From positions 1 to 64,000 of the forward strand of contig CALYLW010000972.1 of the NCBI GenBank assembly GCA_944989445.1: a stretch of DNA of 64,000 nucleotides. Direction: 5' to 3'. Under the pieces are notes generated by a model. That model was not told where the DNA came from. It did no database searches and was given only the letters and a program-made list of their open reading frames with translations. Source of the stretch: Ampullaceana balthica. Lineage: Eukaryota > Mollusca > Gastropoda > Lymnaeidae. Of the stretch, positions 12,183-22,900 are shown in pieces. A program made the position numbers and the translations under genes. The number at the start of each line of letters is the position of its first letter. The stretch's first letter is position 1.

Positions 12183-12616
12183 TCTAGATTAAACGCCCTG
12201 GAAATTTGAAGATTCAAAGAAATTTAACTGGGGATAAATAATTCTGGACTTACAGCTTTGAAAGTAATTATAATTTGAAATGCAGTTGAAATAAAATAAA
12301 TAAGAATTTTTCCTAATATTTTAAGATGTATTTTTAGCTTTAAAAGTTACTGGAAGATCTGATGGCGCAGTCTGGTAGAGACGTTACAAGGAGATACACT
12401 CGGACACCTGCCCACGTAATCCATAGATCCGCCCTTTTCCCCTGACCCGCAGATTCTATTAATACCCCGCGGTTTGTTTCGCGGTTAATTTCAACTTAAA
12501 GCCCCGTGAAGTTTATTTTCAAACGACCTGCAAGTGGTGAGATGGTGAATGATTTGTTCAGGGTTGTGGTGCAGGCGGGGCACAGGTGTTGGTGGACGGC
12601 GGTGGTTTGAAACTCA
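12183..12616. other. Unassigned spacer
   Basis: This is unique sequence between a MITE and the 29-bp array. The ORF crossing its right edge is an extension of the array reading frame and shows no domain. Confidence 0.4.
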
Positions 12617-13312
12617 GCCGGCAGACAGGGGTACGAGCAGGGCAAGCCGGCAGACAGGGGTACGAGCAGGGCAAGCCGGCAGACAGGGGTACGAGCAGGG
12701 CAAGCCGGCAGACAGGGGTACGAGCAGGGCAAGCCGGCAGACAGGGGTACGAGCAGGGCAAGCCGGCAGACAGGGGTACGAGCAGGGCAAGCCGGCAGAC
12801 AGGGGTACGAGCAGGGCAAGCCGGCAGACAGGGGTACGAGCAGGGCAAGCCGGCAGACAGGGGTACGAGCAGGGCAAGCCGGCAGACAGGGGTACGAGCA
12901 GGGCAAGCCGGCAGACAGGGGTACGAGCAGGGCAAGCCGGCAGACAGGGGTACGAGCAGGGCAAGCCGGCAGACAGGGGTACGAGCAGGGCAAGCCGGCA
13001 GACAGGGGTACGAGCAGGGCAAGCCGGCAGACAGGGGTACGAGCAGGGCAAGCCGGCAGACAGGGGTACGAGCAGGGCAAGCCGGCAGACAGGGGTACGA
13101 GCAGGGCAAGCCGGCAGACAGGGGTACGAGCAGGGCAAGCCGGCAGACAGGGGTACGAGCAGGGCAAGCCGGCAGACAGGGGTACGAGCAGGGCAAGCCG
13201 GCAGACAGGGGTACGAGCAGGGCAAGCCGGCAGACAGGGGTACGAGCAGGGCAAGCCGGCAGACAGGGGTACGAGCAGGGCAAGCCGGCAGACAGGGGTA
13301 CGAGCAGGGCAA
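12617..13312. repeat. 29-bp minisatellite, 24 copies
   Basis: Twenty-four units beginning GCCGGCAGACAGGGGTACGA are present and appear identical. The period is not a multiple of three, so any open frame cycles through all three frames and produces a 29-residue peptide repeat on each strand. The homogeneity points to very recent expansion. Confidence 0.96.
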
Positions 13313-13343
13313 GAGTACAAACTTTGGGAGAGAGAGGGGCGCG

Positions 13344-13595
13344 GTGAGATGGAAGTGTCTGGTGAGATGGAAGTGTCTGGTGAGATGGAAGTGTCTGGTG
13401 AGATGGAAGTGTCTGGTGAGATGGAAGTGTCTGGTGAGATGGAAGTGTCTGGTGAGATGGAAGTGTCTGGTGAGATGGAAGTGTCTGGTGAGATGGAAGT
13501 GTCTGGTGAGATGGAAGTGTCTGGTGAGATGGAAGTGTCTGGTGAGATGGAAGTGTCTGGTGAGATGGAAGTGTCTGGTGAGATGGAAGTGTCTG
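13344..13595. repeat. 18-bp minisatellite, 14 copies
   Basis: Fourteen identical units of GTGAGATGGAAGTGTCTG lie 31 bp after the 29-bp array. The Met-Glu-Val-Ser-Gly-Glu repeat ORF is a by-product. Confidence 0.96.
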
Positions 13596-14188
13596 GCAGC
13601 GGTTCAAATTTTTGCGTCCTTTCAGTATTTCCGTATTCTCTCAACGTCCTAAGCCTAACAAACCGAAGCTGTTTCGAAAACTGAATTGTGATCTCTCGGT
13701 TAACAACAGGGAAGACCAAAAAATTACGACAGAATTTACTGAACAAACGAAAATACTATTTTTTTTTAAAATAGTTATTACAAGGCCATCATTGAGTTCC
13801 ATGTAAAGGGAGAGACAATGAAAGTTTTAATAAAAAAGACCCGTAAAAACAAAGTTTTTGACTATAAATCCCTTATATATGAGACATCCCTAAAAGTATT
13901 CATTATGTTCAAACGCGACAAACATTTACAGACTGAATCTGGGTTAACTCCCCTTTGCTTTATGACCCGGCCCGGGGGAGGGGGAGGGGAAAGGTCTGGT
14001 CACCGATCGCTGGACCGAGCTCAGCGTGACACGTTAAATGTAAACAAAAGCACGCCGGTACATCGACCATGTGGCGTCAACGCGCGAACTGAGCTGTCAC
14101 GTGAAAAAAACAATAACAAACCGTGAAATTGAATTACATAAGTCGTATATAGATAAACTAAAATTGTACCACATTCGCGGTACTCAGG
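13596..14188. other. Unassigned spacer
   Basis: Unique sequence with short ORFs of at most about 100 codons and no recognisable domain. There is a G-rich run near 13,972-13,990. Confidence 0.4.
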
Positions 14189-14318
14189 AAACTTAAGTTA
14201 CATGCGTGGACAACTCGGCATTCACATTAAAACTTAAGCTACATGCGTGGACAATTCGCCACTCAAATTAAAACTTAAGTTACATGCGTGGACAATTCGC
14301 CATTCAAATTAAAACTTA
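14189..14318. repeat. 41-bp repeat, block 1 (three diverged copies)
   Basis: Three copies of a unit containing TTACATGCGTGGACAATTCG are followed by CATTCAAATTAAAACTTA. They differ from block 2 at several fixed positions (CGCC for ACCA, no CG before AATT). Confidence 0.9.
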
Positions 14319-14870
14319 CTAGACGCCCCGCGGCGTAGCATACGCCGCAGAATTGCTCGTGGAGAGTGCAAAGAAAGTGGAGAAAGAACGGACACAAACT
14401 ACAGCACGAAGAAATCAAAACAACGCGAGTGAACCTCGGTTGGGGGGGGGGACTGCCGACTTATTGTTGGTTTTGAGACATTCGCACTGTGGTTATCTAC
14501 CTGCCTAGCACCCTTTACCACATTAGCTTGCCAACCATAAACTGTGATTGGCCGACCCTAGCGAGGTTCAGCCATGTTGGCAATAAAGGGGTAAAAGAGC
14601 GGGCACAAACAGACATTTTTAAAATTAAAAAAAAATGTTTTCGCTCGGGCTTGAACCTAAGACCTTCCCCCGTATAAGGCGGACGTGATAACCAGTACAC
14701 TACGTATCTCACGTTATTCTGTGAAGGAAAAATGCAAGTCAACGCAAGGACAATTGTTGGTCTCGAGACATTGGTCGACCCCAGCGAGGGTCATTCGTCA
14801 TGCTCGTTTGCATTTACTCGCGTGGTGGTGTCCCGCATGGTTGGGCGACGAAGAGAATTATATAGATAGA
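14319..14870. other. 552-bp segment interrupting the 41-bp array
   Basis: Block 1 stops after AAAACTTA and block 2 resumes with AGTTACATG, which is exactly the next part of the unit. The 552 bp between therefore behave like an insertion. The segment holds a tRNA-like relic, two related GCGAGG-containing stretches and GC-rich ends. I found no inverted termini or target duplication. Confidence 0.5.
14637..14709 (-). pseudogene. tRNA-Val-like relic or SINE head
   Basis: Read on the minus strand, this contains an A box, TAGTGTACTGG, and a B box, GGTTCAAGCC, in tRNA order and spacing. The middle (GGTTATCACGTCCGCC) closely resembles eukaryotic tRNA-Val, but the anticodon position reads TAT rather than NAC. 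The acceptor ends pair poorly. It is followed by a T-rich tract that could terminate Pol III. A functional tRNA is unlikely; a tRNA-derived SINE head or tRNA pseudogene fits best. Confidence 0.5.
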
Positions 14871-15148
14871 AGTTACATGCGTGGACAATTCACCAATCGA
14901 ATTAAAACTTAAGTTACATGCGTGGACAATTCACCAATCGAATTAAAACTTAAGTTACATGCGTGGACAATTCACCAATCGAATTAAAACTTAAGTTACA
15001 TGCGTGGACAATTCACCAATCGAATTAAAACTTAAGTTACATGCGTGGACAATTCACCAATCGAATTAAAACTTAAGTTACATGCGTGGACAATTCACCA
15101 ATCGAATTAAAACTTAAGTTACATGCGTGGACAATTCACCAATCAAAT
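14871..15148. repeat. 41-bp repeat, block 2 (about seven copies)
   Basis: Nearly identical units contain TTACATGCGTGGACAATTCA, then CCAATCGAATTAAAACTTAAG. They are much more uniform than block 1, so this side expanded more recently. Confidence 0.95.
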
Positions 15149-15754
15149 AAACTGAACTCTGGATCAAGCCCGCCTCGACAAATACAAACTGCTTCAACGT
15201 TGTTGTTCGTTTCGTTTCATTTCCACTTGATCTCACCATGGATCGCATTATTTCCCCTTCACGTCCTTCTCCTGGAAGCTCTGACCAGCCAGTCACGGGT
15301 AATTCTATTCCTGGTGGTAACACGTCAGTGATTATGTCATTAGATCAGAGACGGTGACACAGATAATCAAGGTCGATGGTCTTATGAACGTCTTCCAGGG
15401 AAAAGTTTGTATTCTGACGTGTAGCTTGGTCAAGGAAGAACGATTAAAGAGGTTTTCTTCCACAACACTTATGTGGTCACATTTTTGTAAATAGTTTTAT
15501 TCCAGCCTTCAAAATCAGATGAAATTAACTGTATTAAAATAACAGGTCATGCAAAGGTATTGAAGCAGGAATGGGCAAAACTGCTGGCGCAGCAAGGGGC
15601 AGCCCAGCCCCAAATCGACCGGCCAATGTCACAGGGGGGGGGGTGAAATTGTGGCTAATAGGCTGATTGATGGAGTGATGGTTTAAAGCCTGGGCTGAGG
15701 GTACCACGCAAGGGCTCCCTACCACGTTGTGCAGCGGCCGGGCAAACAAGATCC
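15149..15754. other. Unassigned spacer, possibly decayed LINE
   Basis: No intact gene is present. Part of 15,540-15,640 reads as a plausible degraded continuation of the LINE fragment that follows, but frames are broken and I cannot assign it. Confidence 0.35.
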
Positions 15755-16031
15755 ATGGTAGGAATTGCCTCGCAGCTGCCAGTGCCGCATAACGCAAATG
15801 CGGGCTGGACACTGTCCGACAAACAGCTACCTGCACAGGTTGAACCCAAATGGGTTCCCCGGCTGCCGCTTATGTGGCATGGCCGAGGATACAGTGGCAC
15901 ACCTGCTGACCGAATGCTATGCAGCGATTGGGGATGAGGACAGGTCAGGCAGTGCCCTTACGTCTAGGCTAGTCGCAGACACTGTGAGCCGGCTCATAAC
16001 AGTCGAATACTCGACCCTCCATAGAGAATGA
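15755..16031 (+). mobile_element. LINE ORF2 C-terminal fragment
   Basis: The conceptual peptide contains MRAGHCPTNSYLHRL and then CRLCGMAEDTVAHLLTEC. This is the typical C-terminal zinc-knuckle-like tail of non-LTR retrotransposon ORF2 proteins of the Jockey/I type. A stop follows and then A-rich sequence. Only this tail is readable, so it is a 5'-truncated or decayed copy. Confidence 0.65.
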
Positions 16032-17232
16032 AACATATTTAATACTAAACATTTTTAAAAAGCAAAATAAAAAGAAGTCGAGGTAAGAAAACTTGGCAGC
16101 TGATCATTGGGGACGAAAAGTGACACCCTCGGTAAAGTCTGAAGACGATTATTTATGATGATTTCCTTTACATCACCTTTGACCCTGCTTGCCACATTCT
16201 CAATGTGCCCTGATGTTCAAGACTGTTACTAGTGAGAAAAGTCCTTAAATGTTTCCTAACAGTTTCTTTTTACATTTTTCACATTCCCTCTAGCACTGTG
16301 CAAGTCTATTCCATATGATTATTGACATTGCTTCAAAGCAGCGCACTCTGGGAGGGGACTTCTTTCTGTGTTCATTCGCACTGGGAAACTTTCAGAATAT
16401 GTCGTTATGAGGTGCCCCTTTAAACATACATGAACATTGTACACGCCCCCCCCACACTAATAATAATAATAATAATAATAAATTGATTATATATATAGCG
16501 CTGTATCCCAGTAAGGAACTGGGCTCACAATTCTTTACATGAAAGAAATAACATACCTATAAATATTAAATTAACTTTCATATCATAACAAACACAAAAA
16601 TTACAGTACATTATACATAAGCAACTAACATTTAGAAAACATGTCCACCCTACGGCTGACCAGTCAACGTCGATATCTGCGCCCCGTTGTGTAGACCTGC
16701 ATATTTTATCGGAACGTTTGTGATCAAGGTCATATCTAAATATAATCTCCAAGCCTCTGGTGGTGGCCCTATGGCCACAACCTTTCTCTACTTGTCAGAG
16801 GGCATGCTAAATGTCCACATATCAGTTTATTATATTTACAGAGGAAATAATTAGATAGGATAACATTTGTAAGGAGATGAGAATATCCATTAAAAACTGA
16901 GTACCGTAATTGTTGTTTTTCGGTGGTAAAATTAATCGTTGTTTGTTTGAATATCGACACTGATGAATTTATCGCTTGGGTATAGACAGAAAACGTGTAA
17001 CAACTTTTTTCTTTGGGGGTGGGGAGCGCGGGGGGCGGGGCAATCAACACTCTTCTAAAATGGCTGTGCTGAAAGGAATACATTTAATCAACCCTCTTAT
17101 ATCCATCCAAAACAGGCCAAATGATAGGAAACAAATAGGCGAATGATGGGCAAATTGGGTGCTGGTTATTTTTATGAATTTAAGTGGTGTGTGTGTGGGG
17201 GGGGGTGTGGAATGCCATACTAAGGGAAGCGG
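16032..17232. other. Spacer with an AAT microsatellite
   Basis: An (AAT)n run lies near 16,459-16,481, directly before sequence reading TATATATAGCGCTGTATCCC. On the minus strand that resembles a retroposon 3' end with a (TTA)n tail, but I cannot delimit it. G-rich runs occur near 17,016-17,040 and 17,190-17,208. No gene is recognised. Confidence 0.4.
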
Positions 17233-17240
17233 GTGGACAG

Positions 17241-17418
17241 CACTGTCCCCTTTAAGATGCGTGGCTGCGCATATATCTGACCGACGTCGCGCAGCAATTT
17301 AGAGTTACCGTGCAGCAAACTTTGTAAAATATTGCACAATAAATGGAGTCTGTGCAACCTTGAGTGCGAGTTTTTTTTTACTTTGCACGCAGACCAACGA
17401 ACCTTAGAGGGAACATTG
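17241..17418. mobile_element. hAT-type MITE family M, copy A (178 bp)
   Basis: The termini are CACTGTCCCCTTTAA and TTAGAGGGAACATTG (inverted). A perfect 8-bp target duplication, GTGGACAG, lies at 17,233-17,240 and 17,419-17,426. The interior matches copies B (19,395-19,591) and C (38,714-38,884), with shared ATCTGACCGACG and GCAGCA blocks. It is non-autonomous. Confidence 0.93.
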
Positions 17419-17490
17419 GTGGACAGTAGAATGGATTTCAGTCACTGAGACAATGTGATGTATAAGACGAAAGAGGGTTTGTGACACCAC

Positions 17491-18392
17491 GACGAAACTT
17501 GATGGTCCTACAACACGATGAAACTTGATTATCCAACAAAACGACGAAAGTTAATGGTCCAACAACACGACGAAACTTGATGGTCTAACAACACGACGAA
17601 ACTTGATGGTCCAACGACACGACGAAACTTGATGGTCTACCAACATGACGAAACTTTATGGTCCAAAAATATGATGAAACTTGATGGTCCAACAACAAGA
17701 CGAAACTTGATGGTCCAACAAAACGACGAAACTTGATGGTCCAACAAAACGACGAAACTTGATGGTCCAACAACACGACGAAACTTGATGGTCCAACAAA
17801 ACGACGAAACTTGATGGTCCAACAACAAGACGAAACTTGATGGTCCAACAACACGACGAAACTTGATGGTCTACCAACATGACGAAACTTTATGGTCCAA
17901 AAATATGATGAAACTTGATGGTCCAACAACAAGACGAAACTTGATGGTCCAACAAAACGACGAAACTTGATGGTCCAACAAAACGACGAAACTTGATGGT
18001 CCAACAAAACGACGAAACTTGATGGTCCAACAACAAGACGAAACTGGATGGTCCAACAACAAGACGAAACTTGATGGTCCAACAACAAGACGAAACTTGA
18101 TGGTCCAACAAAACGACGAAACTTGATGGTCCAACAAAACGACGAAACTTGATGGTCCAACAACACGACGAAACTTGATGGTCCAACAAAACGACGAAAC
18201 TGGATGGTCCAACAACAAGACGAAACTGGATGGACCAACAACACGATGAAACTTGATGGTCCAACAACAAGACGAAACTTGATGGTCAAACAACAAGACG
18301 AAACTTGATGGTCAAACAACAAGACGAAACTTGATGGTCCAACAACAAGACGAAACTTGATGGTCCAACAACAAGACGAAACTTTATGGTGT
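17491..18392. repeat. 26-bp minisatellite, about 35 copies
   Basis: The unit is GACGAAACTTGATGGTCCAA plus CAAAAC, CAACAC or CAACAA. The variants form partly repeated orders, for example a block with CTACCAACATGACG and AAAAATATGATG occurs twice (about 17,637 and 17,873), so multi-unit blocks were duplicated. Confidence 0.95.
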
Positions 18393-19184
18393 AACAAGAC
18401 TGTTGTGCAAGCCCCCATCTGTTTGTTTGAGATCCACTGCTTCCGTAAGAGATTACGTAATACTAAAATTGAACAGGTGCCTTATCTCAGCGGCGGAGTT
18501 ACCAGATAGGTAACGAGCTCAGAAAGTTGGGGGCGGAGCGGGGGAGGGGGGGTGAGCGAACACCTGTTTCTTGTGCATATACACCTCAAGTTTTTTTACA
18601 TCGTGGGACTTGCAAGTCTTACTTCCGGTGGCCGCCATCTTGACACTAATCGAATCAATGTGTTAGATAAATCGAACTACGCAAATTGGAAAGAAAAAAA
18701 ATGTGATGTGGTGGGGGGGGGGAGTAGACAAAAAAGTTAAAAACAACATTTCTTTAATTAAATATTTTCATATACTTATATATATATATATTTATATATT
18801 ATATATATATATATATTATATATATATATATATATTATATATATATATATATACTTATATATATATATATTTTTCATATTTACTTGGCTAACGATACCAG
18901 CAGGCGTATTATTGCTTTACAAAAGATAATTTTGAATCTCAGATATGAGTCAGGGGCGGACATTTAAACTAGCACTTGGCGAGAGGGCATTGGCGTGTGG
19001 CATCGGTTAATTTTAAATGAAACTTTATAGGTCCCACTAAATACCACACATATTTCTATTTATAGATTTACGCCATGAAAGGACAAATCCTTTAGTACCA
19101 AAATTTTCATTGGATAACAAGATGCAAACGTCTGCGATACTTCTTGTTCAGTATTTTTTTTAAATTAACAGCACCAGGATGGTT
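18393..19184. other. Spacer with a TA microsatellite
   Basis: An imperfect (TA)n run of about 100 bp occupies 18,774-18,872. The rest has no recognisable gene. Short ORFs here are driven by the TA run or are too short to support. Confidence 0.6.
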
Positions 19185-19620
19185 TAACCAGTTTGTACTG
19201 CAGACGAGCAACAGCGACCCCTGGTGGAAACTTTTACCTGGCAACTCTCAGACACTCATCACCCAGGTGAGGACTGAGCTCTGTCCCACGTGGAGATACT
19301 TGACACGATGAGGGATATCTACCGCCGACTATGTGGTAACGACGAGGAGACGGTTGAGCACCCGTTGACCGATTGGCCGTCGTCGGCCGGGGACCAATGT
19401 TCCCTTTAAGCTGCGCGGCCGCGCAGACATCTGACCGACGCCGCGCAGCAGTTTAGAATTACCGCGCAGTAAATTTAGTTAAATATTGCACAAAAAATGG
19501 ATGCTGCGCAACTTTGCACACGAGTTTATTTACTTTGCACACGAGTTTATTTACTTTGCACACGGATCAACAAACCTTAGAGGGAACATTGCCGGGGACT
19601 TGTAGAGGTCGGTTACCATA
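19185..19620 (+). mobile_element. LINE ORF2 C-terminal relic split by a MITE
   Basis: The readable peptide MRDIYRRLCGNDEETVEHPL, followed by TDW, matches the C-terminal zinc-knuckle tail seen in the 15,755 fragment and in Jockey/I-type LINEs generally. MITE copy B is inserted just after it, at the CCGGGGAC site. No upstream reverse transcriptase domain is readable. Confidence 0.55.
19395..19591. mobile_element. hAT-type MITE family M, copy B (197 bp)
   Basis: The termini are CAATGTTCCCTTTAAG and CCTTAGAGGGAACATTG. A perfect 8-bp target duplication, CCGGGGAC, is present at 19,387-19,394 and 19,592-19,599. An internal 21-bp stretch around TTTATTTACTTTGCACACGA is duplicated, which explains the extra length over copy A. 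Confidence 0.94.
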
Positions 19621-19954
19621 ACTGTGGAAAAGTATTTATATGACGATAGCCACTTTGACGGGCCTGGCCTGTAAAATCATGGGCCGTGTCATTGGAGTTT
19701 GAATTAACTCGACCACCAAAGAGAATGTCACATGAGCGGCCGGTCAAATCTCGGAGTCTAGGACTTTTAAAATGATCCAAATTTACCTAGTGGGAGAATC
19801 AGGGGGGAGGGGGGAGAGAAAAAATGCAGTCTAAAGTTTAGAAAGTCATTTTCTTTTTTTTTAATATGTACTCAGTACTCAGTGCCAATCATCTTTAGAG
19901 ATGCTAAGTTTATAGTTGAAGAAGAAAGTGTTACAATAGATTGAAAAGTATTAA
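19621..19954. other. Unassigned spacer
   Basis: Unique sequence before the large 23-bp array. No gene or element is recognised. Confidence 0.4.
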
Positions 19955-22900
19955 ACATGCTTGTCACTAATAGCAATACATTATACATGCCTGTCATTTA
20001 TAGCAATACAAGCCAGTCATTAATAGCAATACATGCCTGTCATTTACAGCAATACAAGCTAGTCATTAATAGCAATACATGCCTGTCATTTACAGCAATA
20101 CAAGCTAGTCATTAATAGCAATACAAGCTAGTCATTAATAGCAATACATGCCTGTCATTTACAGCAATACAAGCTAGTCATTATAGCAATACAAGCTAGT
20201 CATTAATAGAAATACAAGCTAGTCATTAATAGCAATACATGCCTGTCATTTACAGCAATACAAGCTAGTCATTAATAGCAATACAAGCTAGTCATTAATA
20301 GCAATACAAGCTAGTCATTAATAGCAATACATGCCTGTCATTTACAGCAATACAAGCTAGTCATTAATAGCAATACATGCCTGTCATTTACAGCAATACA
20401 AGCTAGTCATTAATAGCAATACAAGCTAGTCATTAATAGCAATACATGCCTGTCATTTACAGCAATACAAGCTAGTCATTAATAGCAATACAAGCTAGTC
20501 ATTAATAGCAATACAAGCTAGTCATTAATAGCAATACAAGCTAGTCATTAATAGCAATACATGCTGTCATTATAGCAATACAGCTGTCATTTACAGCAAT
20601 ACAAGCTAGTCATTAATAGCAATACAAGCTAGTCATTAATAGCAATACATGCCTGTCATTTACAGCAATACAAGCTAGTCATTAATAGCAATACAAGCTA
20701 GTCATTAATAGCAATACATGCCTGTCATTTACAGCAATACAAGCTAGTCATTAATAGCAATACAGCTAGTCATTAATGCAATACAAGCTAGTCATTAATA
20801 GCAATACATGCCTGTCATTTACAGCAATACAAGCTAGTCATTAATAGCAATACAAGCTAGTCATTAATAGCAATACATGCCTGTCATTTACAGCAATACA
20901 AGCTAGTCATTAATAGCAATACAAGCTAGTCATTAATAGCAATACATGCCTGTCATTTACAGCAATACAAGCTAGTCATTAATAGCAATACAAGCTAGTC
21001 ATTAATAGCAATACATGCCTGTCATTTACAGCAATACAAGCTAGTCATTAATAGCAATACAAGCTAGTCATTAATAGCAATACAAGCTAGTCATTAATAG
21101 CAATACATGCCTGTCATTTACAGCAATACAAGCTAGTCATTAATAGCAATACAAGCTAGTCATTAATAGCAATACAAGCTAGTCATTAATAGCAATACAT
21201 GCCTGTCATTTACAGCAATACAAGCTAGTCATTAATAGCAATACATGCCTGTCATTTACAGCAATACAAGCTAGTCATTAATAGCAATACAAGCTAGTCA
21301 TTAATAGCAATACATGCCTGTCATTTATAGCAATACAAGCTAGTCATTAATAGCAATACAAGCTAGTCATTAATAGCAATACAAGCTAGTCATTAATAGC
21401 AATACAAGCTAGTCATTAATAGCAATACATGCCTGTCATTAATAGCAATACAAGCTAGTCATTAATAGCAATACAAGCTAGTCATTAATAGCAATACAAG
21501 CTAGTCATTAATAGCAATACAGCTAGTCATTAATAGCAATACAAGCTAGTCATTAATAGCAATACAAGCTAGTCATTAATAGCAATACATGCCTGTCATT
21601 TACAGCAATACAAGCTAGTCATTAATAGCAATACAAGCTAGTCATTAATAGCAATACAAGCTAGTCATTAATAGCAATACATGCCTGTCATTTACAGCAA
21701 TACAAGCTAGTCATTAATAGCAATACAAGCTAGTCATTAATAGCAATACAAGCTAGTCATTAATAGCAATACATGCCTGTCATTTACAGCAATACAAGCT
21801 AGTCATTAATAGCAATACATGCCTGTCATTTACAGCAATACAAGCTAGTCATTAATAGCAATACAAGCTAGTCATTAATAGCAATACATGCCTGTCATTT
21901 ATAGCAATACAAGCCAGTCATTAATAGCAATACAAGCTAGTCATTAATAGCAATACAAGCTAGTCATTAATAGCAATACAAGCTAGTCATTAATAGCAAT
22001 ACATGCCTGTCATTAATAGCAATACAAGCTAGTCATTAATAGCAATACAAGCTAGTCATTAATAGCAATACAAGCTAGTCATTAATAGCAATACAAGCTA
22101 GTCATTTAGCATACATGTCATTATAGCAATACAAGCTAGTCATTAATAGCAATACAAGCTAGTCATTAATAGCAATACATGCCTGTCATTTACAGCAATA
22201 CAAGCTAGTCATTAATAGCAATACAAGCTAGTCATTAATAGCAATACAAGCTAGTCATTAATAGCAATACATGCCTGTCATTTACAGCAATACAAGCTAG
22301 TCATTAATAGCAATACAAGCTAGTCATTAATAGCAATACAAGCTAGTCATTAATAGCAATACATGCCTGTCATTTACAGCAATACAAGCTAGTCATTAAT
22401 AGCAATACATGCCTGTCATTTACAGCAATACAAGCTAGTCATTAATAGCAATACAAGCTAGTCATTAATAGCAATACATGCCTGTCATTTATAGCAATAC
22501 AAGCCAGTCATTAATAGCAATACAAGCTAGTCATTAATAGCAATACAAGCTAGTCATTAATAGCAATACAAGCTAGTCATTAATAGCAATACATGCCTGT
22601 CATTAATAGCAATACAAGCCAGTCATTAATAGCAATACAAGCTAGTCATTAATAGCAATACAAGCTAGTCATTAATAGCAATACAAGCTAGTCATTAATA
22701 GCAATACATGCCTGTCATTAATAGCAATACAAGCCAGTCATTAATAGCAATACAAGCTAGTCATTAATAGCAATACAAGCTAGTCATTAATAGCAATACA
22801 TGCCTGTCATTTATAGCAATACAAGCTAGTCATTATAGCAATACAAGCTAGTCATTAATAGCAATACAAGCTAGTCATTAATAGCAATACATGCCTGTCA

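Noticed and set aside
12496..13746. 416-codon minus-strand and 367-codon plus-strand ORFs over the 29-bp and 18-bp arrays
   Set aside because: Both strands are open because the units lack stops in all needed frames. The unique ends show no domain, so a protein is not supported.
14637..14709. Functional tRNA gene
   Set aside because: The A and B boxes are good but the acceptor stem hardly pairs and the anticodon stem has a mispair. A relic or SINE head fits better.
17585..18418. 277-codon minus-strand ORF (WTIKFRRFVGPSS repeats)
   Set aside because: Produced by the 26-bp array, where open frames shift through all phases. No unique domain is present.
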